DNA of 64,000 nucleotides from Bin5 sp965116395. Its GTDB lineage: Bacteria; Chloroflexota; Anaerolineae; Caldilineales; Caldilineaceae. Made by a program: the position numbers and the translations under genes. Positions 25,584 through 34,760 of the stretch are shown here, piece by piece (within the stretch, counting starts at the first letter, position 1; every line of letters begins with the position of its first letter). The DNA lies in the NCBI GenBank assembly GCA_965116395.1, contig OZ220684.1:2232001-2296000 (forward strand). The letters are read 5' to 3'. A model generated the notes under the pieces. The model was not told the DNA's origin. It saw only the letters and a list, made by a program, of their open reading frames with translations, and ran no database searches.

Positions 25584-27074
25584 CTAACACTCCAACCCTT
25601 CCACTTCGATGAAGCGGTCAGCGTAGGCGTCGAAAGACTCCTGAATGATGTTCAGGGCGGTGTCCAGGTCCATCTGATCCAGCATATAGGAGCGCCAGGC
25701 TTGCCCGGTCTGCTCCGCCGACTCCCCGTCCATCGTCACCACTTCGTACACGAACATCTGCGACTCACCAATCTGCTCCGTCAGCAGTGCAAACGCATCG
25801 CCGAAGCGGGGGTCGACCGGCACGTTCTTGACATTAGGCATGGTGGTGCCGATCTCGGACTGGATCGCGTACAGGTTGTCCGGCACCGAAATCCAGCGCA
25901 TCAGGTCGATCGCGGCATCGATCACGCCGTCCTTCTCCGAACGGGTGGAGACTGCCACCTGGTCGCCCACGGGACCGCCAATCGGCCAGGCAGGTGTCGG
26001 CGGGTCGGTGGCATAGGCGCTGCTCTCTTTGGTCACAACCGGCGCGAAGAAGGTGCTCCACTCGAAGTCGACCAGCGGATCGTATTGCAGGCGGGGGAAG
26101 GACCAGGTGCCGTTTTCCATGATCGGCTCGATCTTGTTCAGGAAGCGCGAATGGGAGTCGGTGGCGCGGGTGGTCCAGTCCGCAGGCCGGTATTGCACGT
26201 TCTCTTTCCACAGCTCCATCCAATCTCGGTACTGGGGCAGGTGGGCGTGGAAGACGCCGTTTTCGACGGCGCAGGCAACCTCTTCGCGGGTGGCCGTGCC
26301 GCGGTCGGGATTGACCTGCGGCTCGATCTCGCCGGCCATGAGCATCCCACCCATCTGCAGGCGGTACCAGTGGTCGGTATCGTCAACCGGGCCGGTCCAG
26401 CCGCCATAGGCGTCAATACCTTCATCGCGGAAGGCTTTGCAGACAGAGAGGAATTCGGCGTAGTTCTGGGGCGCTTCGAGGCCCAAATCGTTGAACCAGT
26501 CGACGTTGTAATAGAAGAAGGTGGTGATGAGGCCGAAGACGATGTTGTAGTAACCGTCGCGCATCAGCGTTTCACCGGTCGGGATCGGGTAAAACTGGTC
26601 GACCCACTTCTCGCTGCCGGGGTCGCCCGCCGGGATGTAGGGGTTCGGCTGGTTGAAGTAGGGCGTCAACTCTGTCCACCAGTTCTTATCCAAATCGTCC
26701 TTGATGTGCCAGTGCGGGTGTGTTGTGATGTGCGGAATCGTCCCCGCCGTCTGCTGCGCGATCGTCCATTCACGGCCGCTGATGCCCTGGGGAACGCGGA
26801 TCCACTCGATGCTCACGTCGGGGTGTTGTTCCGAGTACCCGTCCAGCACCTCAAGAACCTTGTTGTGCGGCAGCGGGTTGTCTTCGGAACGTTCCATGCT
26901 CTGGGTGGGCGTCCAGCCGCCCCAATACGTAACCAACTCCTTGGGTTCGCCCATCGCGGCGTCACCATCGCCGGCCGGCGCTATCGGTGCCTGGCAGGCA
27001 GCAAGGCCTACGCCCGCGGTTGCGATACCAACAGTCTTTAGAAATGCGCGTCGAGAAACTGCACGGTCTGTCAT
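25584..27074 (-). CDS. Extracellular sugar-binding lipoprotein of ABC importer
   Basis: 496 aa. A Tat leader (SRRAFLKT at 7-14) and lipobox LAAC with C27 make it a Tat-exported lipoprotein. The mature protein is a family-1 solute-binding protein (LVTYWGGWTP near residue 46, WIRVPQGISG near 95). It heads the operon binding protein - PhyH - MalF - MalG. Its first 30 residues and translation start region nearly match those of the Cache lipoprotein at 32144, suggesting a shared, copied leader. A candidate promoter lies about 217 nt upstream. The ligand is unknown; size and type suggest a carbohydrate. Confidence 0.92.
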   Translation of the reverse strand: MTDRAVSRRAFLKTVGIATAGVGLAACQAPIAPAGDGDAAMGEPKELVTYWGGWTPTQSMERSEDNPLPHNKVLEVLDGYSEQHPDVSIEWIRVPQGISGREWTIAQQTAGTIPHITTHPHWHIKDDLDKNWWTELTPYFNQPNPYIPAGDPGSEKWVDQFYPIPTGETLMRDGYYNIVFGLITTFFYYNVDWFNDLGLEAPQNYAEFLSVCKAFRDEGIDAYGGWTGPVDDTDHWYRLQMGGMLMAGEIEPQVNPDRGTATREEVACAVENGVFHAHLPQYRDWMELWKENVQYRPADWTTRATDSHSRFLNKIEPIMENGTWSFPRLQYDPLVDFEWSTFFAPVVTKESSAYATDPPTPAWPIGGPVGDQVAVSTRSEKDGVIDAAIDLMRWISVPDNLYAIQSEIGTTMPNVKNVPVDPRFGDAFALLTEQIGESQMFVYEVVTMDGESAEQTGQAWRSYMLDQMDLDTALNIIQESFDAYADRFIEVEGLEC

Positions 27075-27290
27075 CGTTCTTTTCCTTTCTGTGAAGTTGT
27101 GAAATAGGAATTCCGGGATGACCCGGCATGGTTTCAGTCTACTGTGCGGCCGTCAACAATGAGGCCCGCAGCCAATAGTTGTGTGACCGTGGTGAATCGG
27201 AGGAACTGTCGGTTTTCTGCTGGAATTGGCCCTCCTTTGCCGCCGAAGGGGCTGTGCGATGCGCTTCTGCTCCACTGGAACGCGGGGGTA

Positions 27291-27320
27291 AGTATATTCA
27301 GATTAGCACCGTTTGTCTAA
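27291..27320 (-). promoter_or_regulatory. Candidate sigma70-type promoter for the 27074 operon
   Basis: On the minus strand TTAGAC (27320-27315) and TATACT (27296-27291) are separated by 18 nt. The -10 matches five of six consensus bases; the -35 is weaker. It would give a leader of about 210 nt before the ATG at 27074. The rest of 27075-27470 shows no gene. Confidence 0.35.
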
Positions 27321-27469
27321 TAACTGCGGTTGATCGTTACAGCGGCTGACTTACCAACTCCCTATGCTATGGCTGTCCGAACGCCTGGCCTGCGCCGAAC
27401 GCCTATATGCCGTCAAGCATAAGTGAGAAGTTCCAGGCGTAAGAGGTGTTTCCTCTCTCCTCACTCTTC

Positions 27470-27700
27470 TATACTTTCTCCTTGCATATGGGCGGTCGGG
27501 CCTTCGACCCTCCCTTGTGCAGGGGCTGCGCCCCCGCAACGCCCCCCTCCAAAACCATCGCTCACCGACCGTGTGTGCGCATTCCAGCAGTGTCGCTCCA
27601 GCAACGTGGCTGCCGCCAACCGAATACGCAATCAGATTGCCTGAATGGCGGCAGGGATAAAGGGCTGGCCAGAACAGGCACCGTATATGGCTTAGTATTA
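27470..27700 (+). repeat. Interspersed cloverleaf repeat, copy B
   Basis: The core at 27489-27543 has the same outer stem and two inner hairpins as copy A; the first hairpin carries one mismatch (GACCC). It is flanked on both sides by GTGAGAAG...TCTCAC inverted segments and by two copies of ACTCCCTATGCTATG (near 27356 and 27789), so the whole 27340-27900 stretch is repeat-derived. Small ORFs over it are not genes. Confidence 0.82.
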
Positions 27701-27950
27701 ACTATGCCCTCACGTATGAAGTGAGAAGCATCTGGCATAGGAGGTATTCTCTCTTTTCTCACCCCTCGCTACAGCGGTTGACTTAACAACTCCCTATGCT
27801 ATGATTGTCGCAACGTGTACCCCGCGCCGCAAGCTTTTGTCACCGCAAATGAGGAGTGAGAAGCCCTATAAGTGTGAGATATTCGCTCCTTTCTCGCACC
27901 TCGCTGTCGGCGCTTGCAAAAGCCTGGATACGAGACCGTTTCGCCATGCG

Positions 27951-27979
27951 TTGTCCAACACCTGTCGACAGTGTATAGC
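27951..27979 (+). promoter_or_regulatory. Candidate promoter with internal palindrome upstream of DegT gene
   Basis: TTGTCC (27951) and TATAGC (27974) are spaced by 17 nt, about 45 nt before the ATG at 28024. The perfect palindrome CTGTCGACAG (27962-27971) sits in the spacer, where a repressor would block polymerase. Both assignments are tentative. Confidence 0.35.
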
Positions 27980-28023
27980 AGACGGGGTACCGGCCACAGA
28001 CCACTACACACAGGAGTTGCACG

Positions 28024-29307
28024 ATGAGCAAGTTAGCCCTACTCGGCGGCGAGAAGGCCGTCACCACCGAACCCCATTCCGCCGGCCACCACCGTTCACC
28101 CATGTGGGAAAGCGGCAAGGCCGCCGACTGGGATGAGTTCTCCGAGGCCTTCGCAAAAAAGATGCAGGTCGCCTACGCCCTGCCCGTCTCCTCCGGCCAG
28201 GTCGCCCTCAACTCCGCCCTCGTCGCTGCCCAGGCCGGCCCCGGTGACGAAGTCATCGTCCCCTCCTTCACCTGGATCGCCAGCGTAAGCTGCATCATGC
28301 ACAACAACGCGGTCCCCATCTTCGCCGACGTCGATACCAAAACATACACCCTCGACCCGGAGGACGTGCGCCGCAAGATCACGCACCGCACCAAGGCCAT
28401 CATCGCCGTCGACCTCTACGGCCATCCCGCCTACCTCAAAGAGCTGCTCGCCATCGCCCGCGAACACGATATCGTCCTCATCGAAGACTCCGCCCAGGCC
28501 ACCGGCGCCTACGTCGACGGCGAGATCGTCGGCGGCATCGCCGACATCACCTGCTTCAGCTTCGCCGGCAAGCCGATCGCCGCCACCAGCGGCGGTGTCA
28601 TGACGACCAACAGCCGTGAATACTACGAGCTCGGCGCCCTGGGCGGGCAGCATCCCTCGACCCTGTCCAAGATCCTCACCAACTCCGAACTGCTCAAGTA
28701 CGCATCGACCGGCGGCTACGGCGACAACCACCGCATCGACCGCTACGCGATGACGGTGGCCTACGAGGCGTTGGAGACCTTCGAGGAGGCCAACGATGCC
28801 CGTATCGCCAACTGCGACCTCCTCACCCAGGAGCTGAGCAAGGTGAAGGGGATCACGCCGCCCCAAGTCGAGCCCGGGAACAAGCATGTCTACCACATGT
28901 ATTCCAGCCTCTACAACGAGGAAGAGCTGGGCGTACCCAGGGAAGTCTTCGTCAAAGCGATCAACGCCGAAGGCGTAACCGCCCTCACCTACGTCAACAG
29001 CGCCAACTTCCTCTTCCATCCCGGCGGCAAGCCGATGCCGTCCGGCCCGATCCATCACCGCACCATCTTCCAGGAGAAGAACGTGTACGGGCACGGCTGC
29101 CCCTTCCAATGCCCCCATTACGACGGTGAAGCGGACTACTCGATCGGCTCGCTGCCCGTTACCGAAAAACTGGTCGACCAGGAGTTCAACTTCCTGCAGC
29201 CGCATCTCTCCGCCCCCAACGGCCCCGACCAGATGGAGCAGGTCCTGGACGCCGTCACCAAGGTGGTCGACAACATCGGCGACCTGGAAGGCTACCAGGT
29301 CGACTAA
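28024..29307 (+). CDS. DegT/DnrJ/EryC1/StrS-family PLP aminotransferase
   Basis: 427 aa with AGGAG 7 nt before the ATG. Fold-type I PLP enzyme: D155 (LIEDSAQAT) stacks on the cofactor, and K183 in CFSFAGKPIAATSGG is the Schiff-base lysine. Such enzymes transaminate keto-sugars (or act as dehydratases on them) in amino-sugar and secondary metabolism. Two PhyH oxygenase genes follow on the same strand within 70 and 125 nt, making a likely three-gene operon. No glycosyltransferase or nucleotide-sugar gene is nearby, so the substrate may be a free cyclitol or keto sugar, comparable to scyllo-inosose aminotransferases. That last point is inference. Confidence 0.88.
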   Translation: MSKLALLGGEKAVTTEPHSAGHHRSPMWESGKAADWDEFSEAFAKKMQVAYALPVSSGQVALNSALVAAQAGPGDEVIVPSFTWIASVSCIMHNNAVPIFADVDTKTYTLDPEDVRRKITHRTKAIIAVDLYGHPAYLKELLAIAREHDIVLIEDSAQATGAYVDGEIVGGIADITCFSFAGKPIAATSGGVMTTNSREYYELGALGGQHPSTLSKILTNSELLKYASTGGYGDNHRIDRYAMTVAYEALETFEEANDARIANCDLLTQELSKVKGITPPQVEPGNKHVYHMYSSLYNEEELGVPREVFVKAINAEGVTALTYVNSANFLFHPGGKPMPSGPIHHRTIFQEKNVYGHGCPFQCPHYDGEADYSIGSLPVTEKLVDQEFNFLQPHLSAPNGPDQMEQVLDAVTKVVDNIGDLEGYQVD

Positions 29308-29374
29308 TAACTGGCCATAGCGGTCATACGCTGCCGCCGCGCCGTATGCGCGCGAGTGGACTGGAGAGATTTCA

Positions 29375-30205
29375 ATGCTGGAAGAACTGAGCCACGCCCA
29401 GTGGCAGGAATACGAACGTGAAGGCTATCTGCGCCTGGGGCGCTGTCTGACCGACGATGAACTGGCGGCGCTGCAGCAGCGCATGGACGGAATCATGCTC
29501 GGCACCGCGCCGGTCGACTATAGCCGCATGATGATGCAGCTGGACCGCATCCCCGGCAAGACCGATGCACCCGGCAGTGGAGGGAAAGGGCACAAAGGCG
29601 CCACCCTCCACTATCGCAAAATCCAGGATCTTGAGTTCGACCCGCTCTTTCTGCGCTATATGCAGAAACCGCTCTTCCGCCACATCTGCAGCATGGTATA
29701 CGGCGCAGACACGCTGGTCACCTGTATGCGCGCCATGTTCATGAACAAGCCCGCGGCCGACCCGGTGGATGGCGGCGGACAGGCGGGGCCGACCACCGGC
29801 GGCACCCACCTCGTCTGGCACCAGGACCGCTGGACCTATTTCGACCGCGACCCGCAGATCACGATCTGGACCGCGCTCGATCCGGCCACCGTCGCCAACG
29901 GCTGCGTCCACATTGCGCCCCGCCGCCATCACGCCCTGATCAACCCCAGCCACGTCTCCGGCTTCATGACAGATGATCAGGCCCAGTCCCTGGTGGCGGA
30001 AGCCGAAACGATCCCGCTCGAAATGGAGGCCGGCGAGGCCGTGCTGCTCCACAACTATCTGCCGCACAGCTCCGGCGTCAACAGCACCGCCATTGCCCGC
30101 CGCGCTTTCAGCGTCTGTTACATGGATGCCGCCACCGTTGATTCCCAAAACCATGCGTACTCGCTGATCTTCGGCGACGGCGCGCTCGACCCGGCGCGGC
30201 TATAA
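29375..30205 (+). CDS. PhyH-family Fe(II)/2-oxoglutarate oxygenase
   Basis: 276 aa, GGAGAG before the ATG. Facial triad H149-x-D151 (VWHQDRW) and H231 (LPHSSGVN), with the 2-oxoglutarate arginine at 242/243 (ARRAFS). NGCVHIAPRRHH is the family signature. It is second in the DegT operon and overlaps no other gene. It is divergent from the next PhyH gene, so the two probably act on different positions or intermediates of one pathway. Confidence 0.9.
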   Translation: MLEELSHAQWQEYEREGYLRLGRCLTDDELAALQQRMDGIMLGTAPVDYSRMMMQLDRIPGKTDAPGSGGKGHKGATLHYRKIQDLEFDPLFLRYMQKPLFRHICSMVYGADTLVTCMRAMFMNKPAADPVDGGGQAGPTTGGTHLVWHQDRWTYFDRDPQITIWTALDPATVANGCVHIAPRRHHALINPSHVSGFMTDDQAQSLVAEAETIPLEMEAGEAVLLHNYLPHSSGVNSTAIARRAFSVCYMDAATVDSQNHAYSLIFGDGALDPARL

Positions 30206-30216
30206 CGGCATTAAGA

Positions 30217-30250
30217 AGGAGCGGGGCGAAAGAAAACACCTCCCGCTCCT
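30217..30250 (+). terminator. Stem-loop between two PhyH genes
   Basis: AGGAGCGGG (30217-30225) pairs with CCCGCTCCT (30242-30250) around 16 nt. It resembles the GGAGTGAG/CTCACTCC stems elsewhere in the window. No T-run follows, so it is unlikely to be a complete terminator. Confidence 0.45.
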
Positions 30251-30329
30251 CGATTGCGGCCTTACCGGCACATACATTTGTCACCAACCACTTGCCACCA
30301 GCCACCACAGTTTCAGGCAGGAGAGTAAA

Positions 30330-31139
30330 ATGCAACCCGAAATCGCACTGGCTAAACGGGAACAGATGCTGCAGGATGGCTTCTGCTTTGTTGACGACAT
30401 CCTCACCGAAGAGTTTCTGCAGGAACTGCGCGACGAATCGGAGCGCCTCATCGCCGCCCACGTGCCCCCGCCCGACGTGAGGTACCAGGGCCAGCACGTC
30501 AATGTAACCGGTCAGGAGAACGACGTCATCAAGAGGCTCCTGGAATGGCAGCCGGCGCGGCAGGCGCTCGACGATATGGGGTTCGGCGACTTCGAGAGCA
30601 CCGGCGGCATCATCATCCTCACCAAAGACCCCGGCGAACCGGCCCTCTATTGGCACCAGGACTGGGCCAGCTGGGACGACCCGATCAGCGTCACGCCCTG
30701 GCCGCAGCAGATCTTCGTCTCCTACTATCTGAGCGACACCAGCGTCGAGAACGGCTGTCTCAAGGTCATCCCCGGCACCCACCACAAGCGAATTACGCTG
30801 CATGATGAACTGGTGCCCGCGCACGAGCAGGGCGCGCGCTACATTGAAGAGGACCATCCGGTCATGTTCGGCGACCATCCCGACCAGGTCGATATATGCG
30901 TGCGCGCCCGTTCCTTTGTGTTGGCGGACGCCCGTATTCTGCACTCGGCCCGCCGCAATCTGACCGATGAACGCCGGACGCTGATCCTGGCCTGGCACCG
31001 GCGGCGCGACGAAGTTTGGGACAAGCCCCCTGCCTACTGGAAGGGCGAAATTCCCGAAGTCCTGGCAAACCGCGACGCCAACCGGGAGTACGCACGCTCG
31101 CGCATTCCCGGCGAACATCTCGAATTCAGCGACCACTAG
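30330..31139 (+). CDS. PhyH-family Fe(II)/2-oxoglutarate oxygenase
   Basis: 269 aa, with GGAGAG 5 nt before the ATG. H109-x-D111 (YWHQDWA) and H205 (ILHSARR) form the iron site, and R216 (ERRTL) is placed to hold 2-oxoglutarate. NGCLKVIPGTHHKR is the family signature. It is last of the DegT-PhyH-PhyH set. The C-terminus carries a charged tail. Cytoplasmic; substrate unknown. Confidence 0.9.
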   Translation: MQPEIALAKREQMLQDGFCFVDDILTEEFLQELRDESERLIAAHVPPPDVRYQGQHVNVTGQENDVIKRLLEWQPARQALDDMGFGDFESTGGIIILTKDPGEPALYWHQDWASWDDPISVTPWPQQIFVSYYLSDTSVENGCLKVIPGTHHKRITLHDELVPAHEQGARYIEEDHPVMFGDHPDQVDICVRARSFVLADARILHSARRNLTDERRTLILAWHRRRDEVWDKPPAYWKGEIPEVLANRDANREYARSRIPGEHLEFSDH

Positions 31140-31359
31140 GTGCTATACGATGGGATGACGCCAACGGGGCCAGGAGTCTGTGAATCTCGTGAAAGCAGGT
31201 GAGACGCCTGTCCTTCAGTTTCGCAATCGTTGCAAAGGGTCGTGATTTCAAGCGCGCGTAATGCTGCGCTCAAGTAGCGACGCGGTAGCGCATGCACCAT
31301 TTGGTCCGCTTCCTTGGTCAGGCTGATTTTCAGGAGTGCACAAGCGAAGGTGATTTCTC

Positions 31360-31605
31360 TCTCCGCATTCCCTGTTTTTGGGCGGTCGGGCGCAAGCGCC
31401 CTCCCTTGTGCAGGGGCTGCGCCCCCGCAACGCCCCCCCCTACAAAACCATCGCTCACCGACCTTGTGCGCTCATTCCAGCCGTGCCGCTCCAGCAACGT
31501 GGCTGCCGCCAACCGAATACGCAATCAGATATCCTGAATGGCGGCAGAGATAGAGGGCTGGTCAAGACAGGCACTGTTTATGGCTTAGCAGTTACTCGTG
31601 GAGTT
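31360..31605 (+). repeat. Interspersed cloverleaf repeat, copy C
   Basis: The core starts at 31380. Its first hairpin reads GGGCG-CAAG-CGCCC where the other copies have GGGCC-TTC-GGCCC. Both arms have changed so that pairing is kept, which is evidence that the structure matters. Downstream similarity to copy B runs to TGGCTTAGCAGTTAC near 31595. The stretch 31140-31359 holds no gene. Confidence 0.85.
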
Positions 31606-31645
31606 TGATTAGGGCGTAAAGGTAGGCTTATTGCACCTGACCCCT

Positions 31646-31807
31646 ATGGAAAGGAAGTTGAACGAACCGCTTGACCGGTCAACCCTTTTGCTGACCTGTA
31701 AGGGCGTCGAGAAGAGCCTTAACCCCTTGTTCAAGGAAGCGATAATCGATCTTGATGAATATGCCAGGGATGATACCGATCAGGCCTACAAGATAGACAT
31801 TGCATGA
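31646..31807 (+). CDS. Possible small protein or gene fragment, 53 aa
   Basis: The frame from ATG 31646 encodes MERKLNEPLDRSTLLLTCKG and then an acidic helix-like tail (FKEAIIDLDEYARDDTDQAY). Composition is protein-like, but there is no ribosome site and no recognised family. It may be the remnant of a longer gene. The stretch 31808-32143 shows nothing else supportable. Confidence 0.25.
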   Translation: MERKLNEPLDRSTLLLTCKGVEKSLNPLFKEAIIDLDEYARDDTDQAYKIDIA

Positions 31808-32143
31808 AATTTCTTGTTATACTTGCCTGCATTCTCCCATGGGACTCGCTGGATGGGTATGCCCGGCGCGAGCAGCGGCAGAATCTCCTTGCAAGCCGAA
31901 GTCGCGTTGGCCAAACGGCGTGTGCCAGTACAGAGTGAAGAGTAACTATTGGGCCCACATCCATTTTCTTGCTCGTAAAAGGAGCATCGATTCCAGCAGA
32001 ACCCCGACAGTTCCCCCGATTTACCACAATAAGACTACGACTTTGACTGCAGGCCTCACCGCTGACAGCCGCACTATTGATCGAATTCATGCCGGCTCAG
32101 ACCGGAATTTCTACTTCACTACTTTGCAGAAGGAAAAGGAACA

Positions 32144-33184
32144 ATGACAGACCGTGCACTTTCTCGACGCGCATTTCTCAAGACGGCAGGTGTCGCTGCG
32201 TTAGGGGTAGGCTTGGCGGCCTGCCAGCCAATACCCCCGAACCCCGACGGCGAAACCGCGATGGGCGAAGTAACCGCTGCCCAGGTGACCGACCCCGAAA
32301 GCCTCAAGGCCTTCGTCCTCGGAGCGAAGGCGCGCATCGAGGCGATCACTGACATGAACGAAGGCGCGAAACTCAGGGAGGGGCTGAAAACCGAGGGCTA
32401 CTGGAAATCCGGCTCGACCTTCCTCATCATCTTCCTCATGAACGGAGACGCGTTCATTCACGGAAACGATCGTGAAGCGGAAAGCAAAAACCTGATGGGC
32501 GTCGAGGACGAACGCGGAACCAAGGTCATCGAGAAACTCTTCGCGGCCGCTGCCCAAGGCGGTGGCTTCGTCAGATACGACGACGAGGGCCCAAAGACGG
32601 CATACGCTGTCGAATACATTTCCGGGATCACCGCAAGACGATTCGTACTGGTCGGCGGCTTCTCGCAGGACGTCTCCAATGTCCCAATCCAGGTTGCGGA
32701 TCTCCCCAAGCCCCCCGTTACCGCGTCGGAAGTGGTGGACCGCGAGACACTCATCGCCTTTGTCGAAGCCGCGGCCGAGACCTACAGCAATGCCGTCTTG
32801 TCCGAAGGCTACAGCGCCCTCACCGGGGTCCGAAACGCATTCCGCGTCGAAGGAGGGGACTGGAAGTCAGGCTCCATCTAACTGTATGTCGTGAGTGGCG
32901 GTGGCGTCACCCTGTTTCACGGGTCCGAACCGTTCCGAGAAGGCCAAACCACCGACATGACGAGGACCGACTCCAAAGGGGTGAGGTTCGCCGAGGAGCT
33001 GATCGGCGGCGCACGCCGCGAAGGTCGGAAGTTCCTGCGCTATCACTACGACAACCCGGCCATCCAGGGAGACGAGCAGACCGGTTCGCCGAAGCTCGGT
33101 TACGCTGTGAGTTTCCAGCCGCCCAACACGGAACAGAAGGGCGTCATCGGCTCCGGCATCTATCTCGACCCAGACGGCGAGTGA
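32144..33184 (+). pseudogene. Tat lipoprotein with two Cache-like domains, interrupted by an in-frame TAA
   Basis: Residues 1-27 form a Tat leader (SRRAFLKT) and lipobox LAAC. Residues ~45-170 form one Cache-like module (GYWKSGSTFLIIF, then FVRYDDEGPKTAYAVEY). A second begins at ~190, repeats the pattern to GGDWKSGSI, and hits TAA at 32879-32881. The same frame then continues LYVVSGGGVTLFHG to the end of a normal second module at 33184. So one nonsense codon, probably a former Tyr codon, splits an otherwise intact 346-codon gene. The truncated 245-aa product could still be exported. Cache modules bind small ligands outside the cell. Sequencing error or readthrough are the alternatives. Confidence 0.75.
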
Positions 33185-33697
33185 CCCTCGGCGCACGGGA
33201 CCCGGCGCTGCCGATGCGGGGCCTCTCTTGCAGCAGGTTTGGTCACTTTGGCACGACCGGCGCGTCGGAGTAGGCGGTGCCTAAGGCCTGCCGCGCCTGT
33301 GCGGACAGGGCGGCTTGGACGATAGCGGCGCCGGTCTTTTCGATTGTGGCCGGTGACTGAAACGCTGATGTCTGCACTGCGCTGCACTTACTTGACCGAT
33401 AATCGTTTACAACCGTAGTTCAGTATGGTGCGGGCAACGATAGTTGATGATCTGCCTTTGCCCATTGACCAGCTTAGGACAATCGTTGGCCAAGGAATTG
33501 CCGGTCTCGCCTTCCCTAAGACCGCCTCGTAGCAGTCTGATCAACTCTGGAAGAGGAGCGAGTGAAGATTCTTCCGGATGACCGCGGCTTGGGCGGGCAA
33601 AAGTGAAGACGCTTAGAGATATGAATTCCAGAGGATAGCTCTTGCTTTACACTCCTGACTTTTCATTTCTTATCACTGTCCACCGGATACTGAACTG
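33185..33697. other. Intergenic region with a faint possible gene remnant
   Basis: About 510 bp without a convincing gene. On the minus strand, 33243 to ~33365 reads SPATIEKTGAAIVQAALSAQ, then ARQALGTAYSDAPVVPK and a stop, which has protein-like composition but no start and no family I recognise. Nothing else is supportable. Confidence 0.3.
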
Positions 33698-34684
33698 ATG
33701 CGATTTGCCCTCTTTGGCGCCGGCCGAGCCGGCACAATCCACGCCCGCAACATCGCCGCCCATCCCCGCGCCGAACTCGCTTACATCTTCGACGTCGATC
33801 AGGCCGCCGCCCAGCGCCTCACGGACGCCCGCGGAGGGAAGGTGCCCCGCGGCGCGCAGCAGATCTGGGAAGCGGACGACGTCGATGCCGTCCTGATCGC
33901 CTCATCGACCGATACCCACGTCGACCTGCTGCGGCAGGCGATGCGGGCCGGCAAACCGACCTACTGCGAAAAGCCGATCGATCTCGACATCGAGAAAGTG
34001 AGAACGTTCGTGGACGAAGTGTCCGCGAGCGATCCGCCGGTATTCATCGGATTCCGCCGCCGCTTCCAGCCTGAATTTAGTTCCATACAGCAGCAGGTCC
34101 GGGATGGCGCAATCGGACAGCTCGAGTCCATCCGTATCATTGCCCGCGACTTTGCGCTGGCTCCTCTCGCCTTTCTGCAGCGCTCCGGCGGCCTGCTGCG
34201 CGACAAGATGATCCACTACTTCGACCTGGCCCCATGGCTCGCCGCGGAGAGGCCAACCGAACTGTACGCAACCGGCTCCTGCCTCATCGATCCTGTTGTT
34301 GGCGAGATGGGTGACGTCGATACCGCGGTGGCGGTCCTGCGTTTCCCCAGCGGCGCGCTCTGTACGATAGAGAACGGCCGGCGCGCGGTCTACGGCTTTG
34401 ACGACCGGATCGAGGTTTTTGGCGCCGAAGGTATGCTGCAAGGCGGCTCGGCCCCCGCCGACAATCTCGCCCGGTTCACTGCGACGGGCATCACGCAGAG
34501 CCGCTTTCCTGACTACTACGGCGAGGAGAGCTTCGCCTACGCGCTCGATGGCTTCATCACCGCGCTCGAAAGCGGCGCGGCCGTCTCGCCCTCGCTGCAG
34601 GACGGCTACCAGGCCCAGCTGCTCGCCGAGGCCGCGCTGGAGTCCATGCGCACCAACCAGCCGGTGAAACTCCAATGGACATAG
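33698..34684 (+). CDS. Gfo/Idh/MocA oxidoreductase, inositol 2-dehydrogenase-like
   Basis: 328 aa. The Rossmann motif FGAGRAG begins at residue 6, EKP lies at 91-93 (YCEKPIDLD), and the substrate loop DKMIHYFDLAPW carries the histidine that acts with the EKP lysine. Length and C-terminal pattern are closest to myo-inositol 2-dehydrogenase (IolG-type). NAD-dependent oxidation of a cyclitol or sugar is expected, in the cytoplasm. It precedes a propeller protein gene by 76 nt. Combined with two TIM-barrel isomerases and another Gfo/Idh/MocA gene in the window it supports inositol-like catabolism, though iolB/C/D are absent. Confidence 0.85.
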   Translation: MRFALFGAGRAGTIHARNIAAHPRAELAYIFDVDQAAAQRLTDARGGKVPRGAQQIWEADDVDAVLIASSTDTHVDLLRQAMRAGKPTYCEKPIDLDIEKVRTFVDEVSASDPPVFIGFRRRFQPEFSSIQQQVRDGAIGQLESIRIIARDFALAPLAFLQRSGGLLRDKMIHYFDLAPWLAAERPTELYATGSCLIDPVVGEMGDVDTAVAVLRFPSGALCTIENGRRAVYGFDDRIEVFGAEGMLQGGSAPADNLARFTATGITQSRFPDYYGEESFAYALDGFITALESGAAVSPSLQDGYQAQLLAEAALESMRTNQPVKLQWT

Positions 34685-34760
34685 AAAAATTGAACATTGG
34701 AAATGCGCCACCGCTTCGCCCTATGCACCCGAAGGAGATCCAATCAGCTCGCGCCTGCCT

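Noticed and set aside
28096..29205. Minus-strand open frame of 369 codons opposite the DegT gene
   Set aside because: Low-complexity Gly/Val/Asp composition typical of antisense frames in GC-rich DNA; the plus strand encodes a complete PLP aminotransferase.
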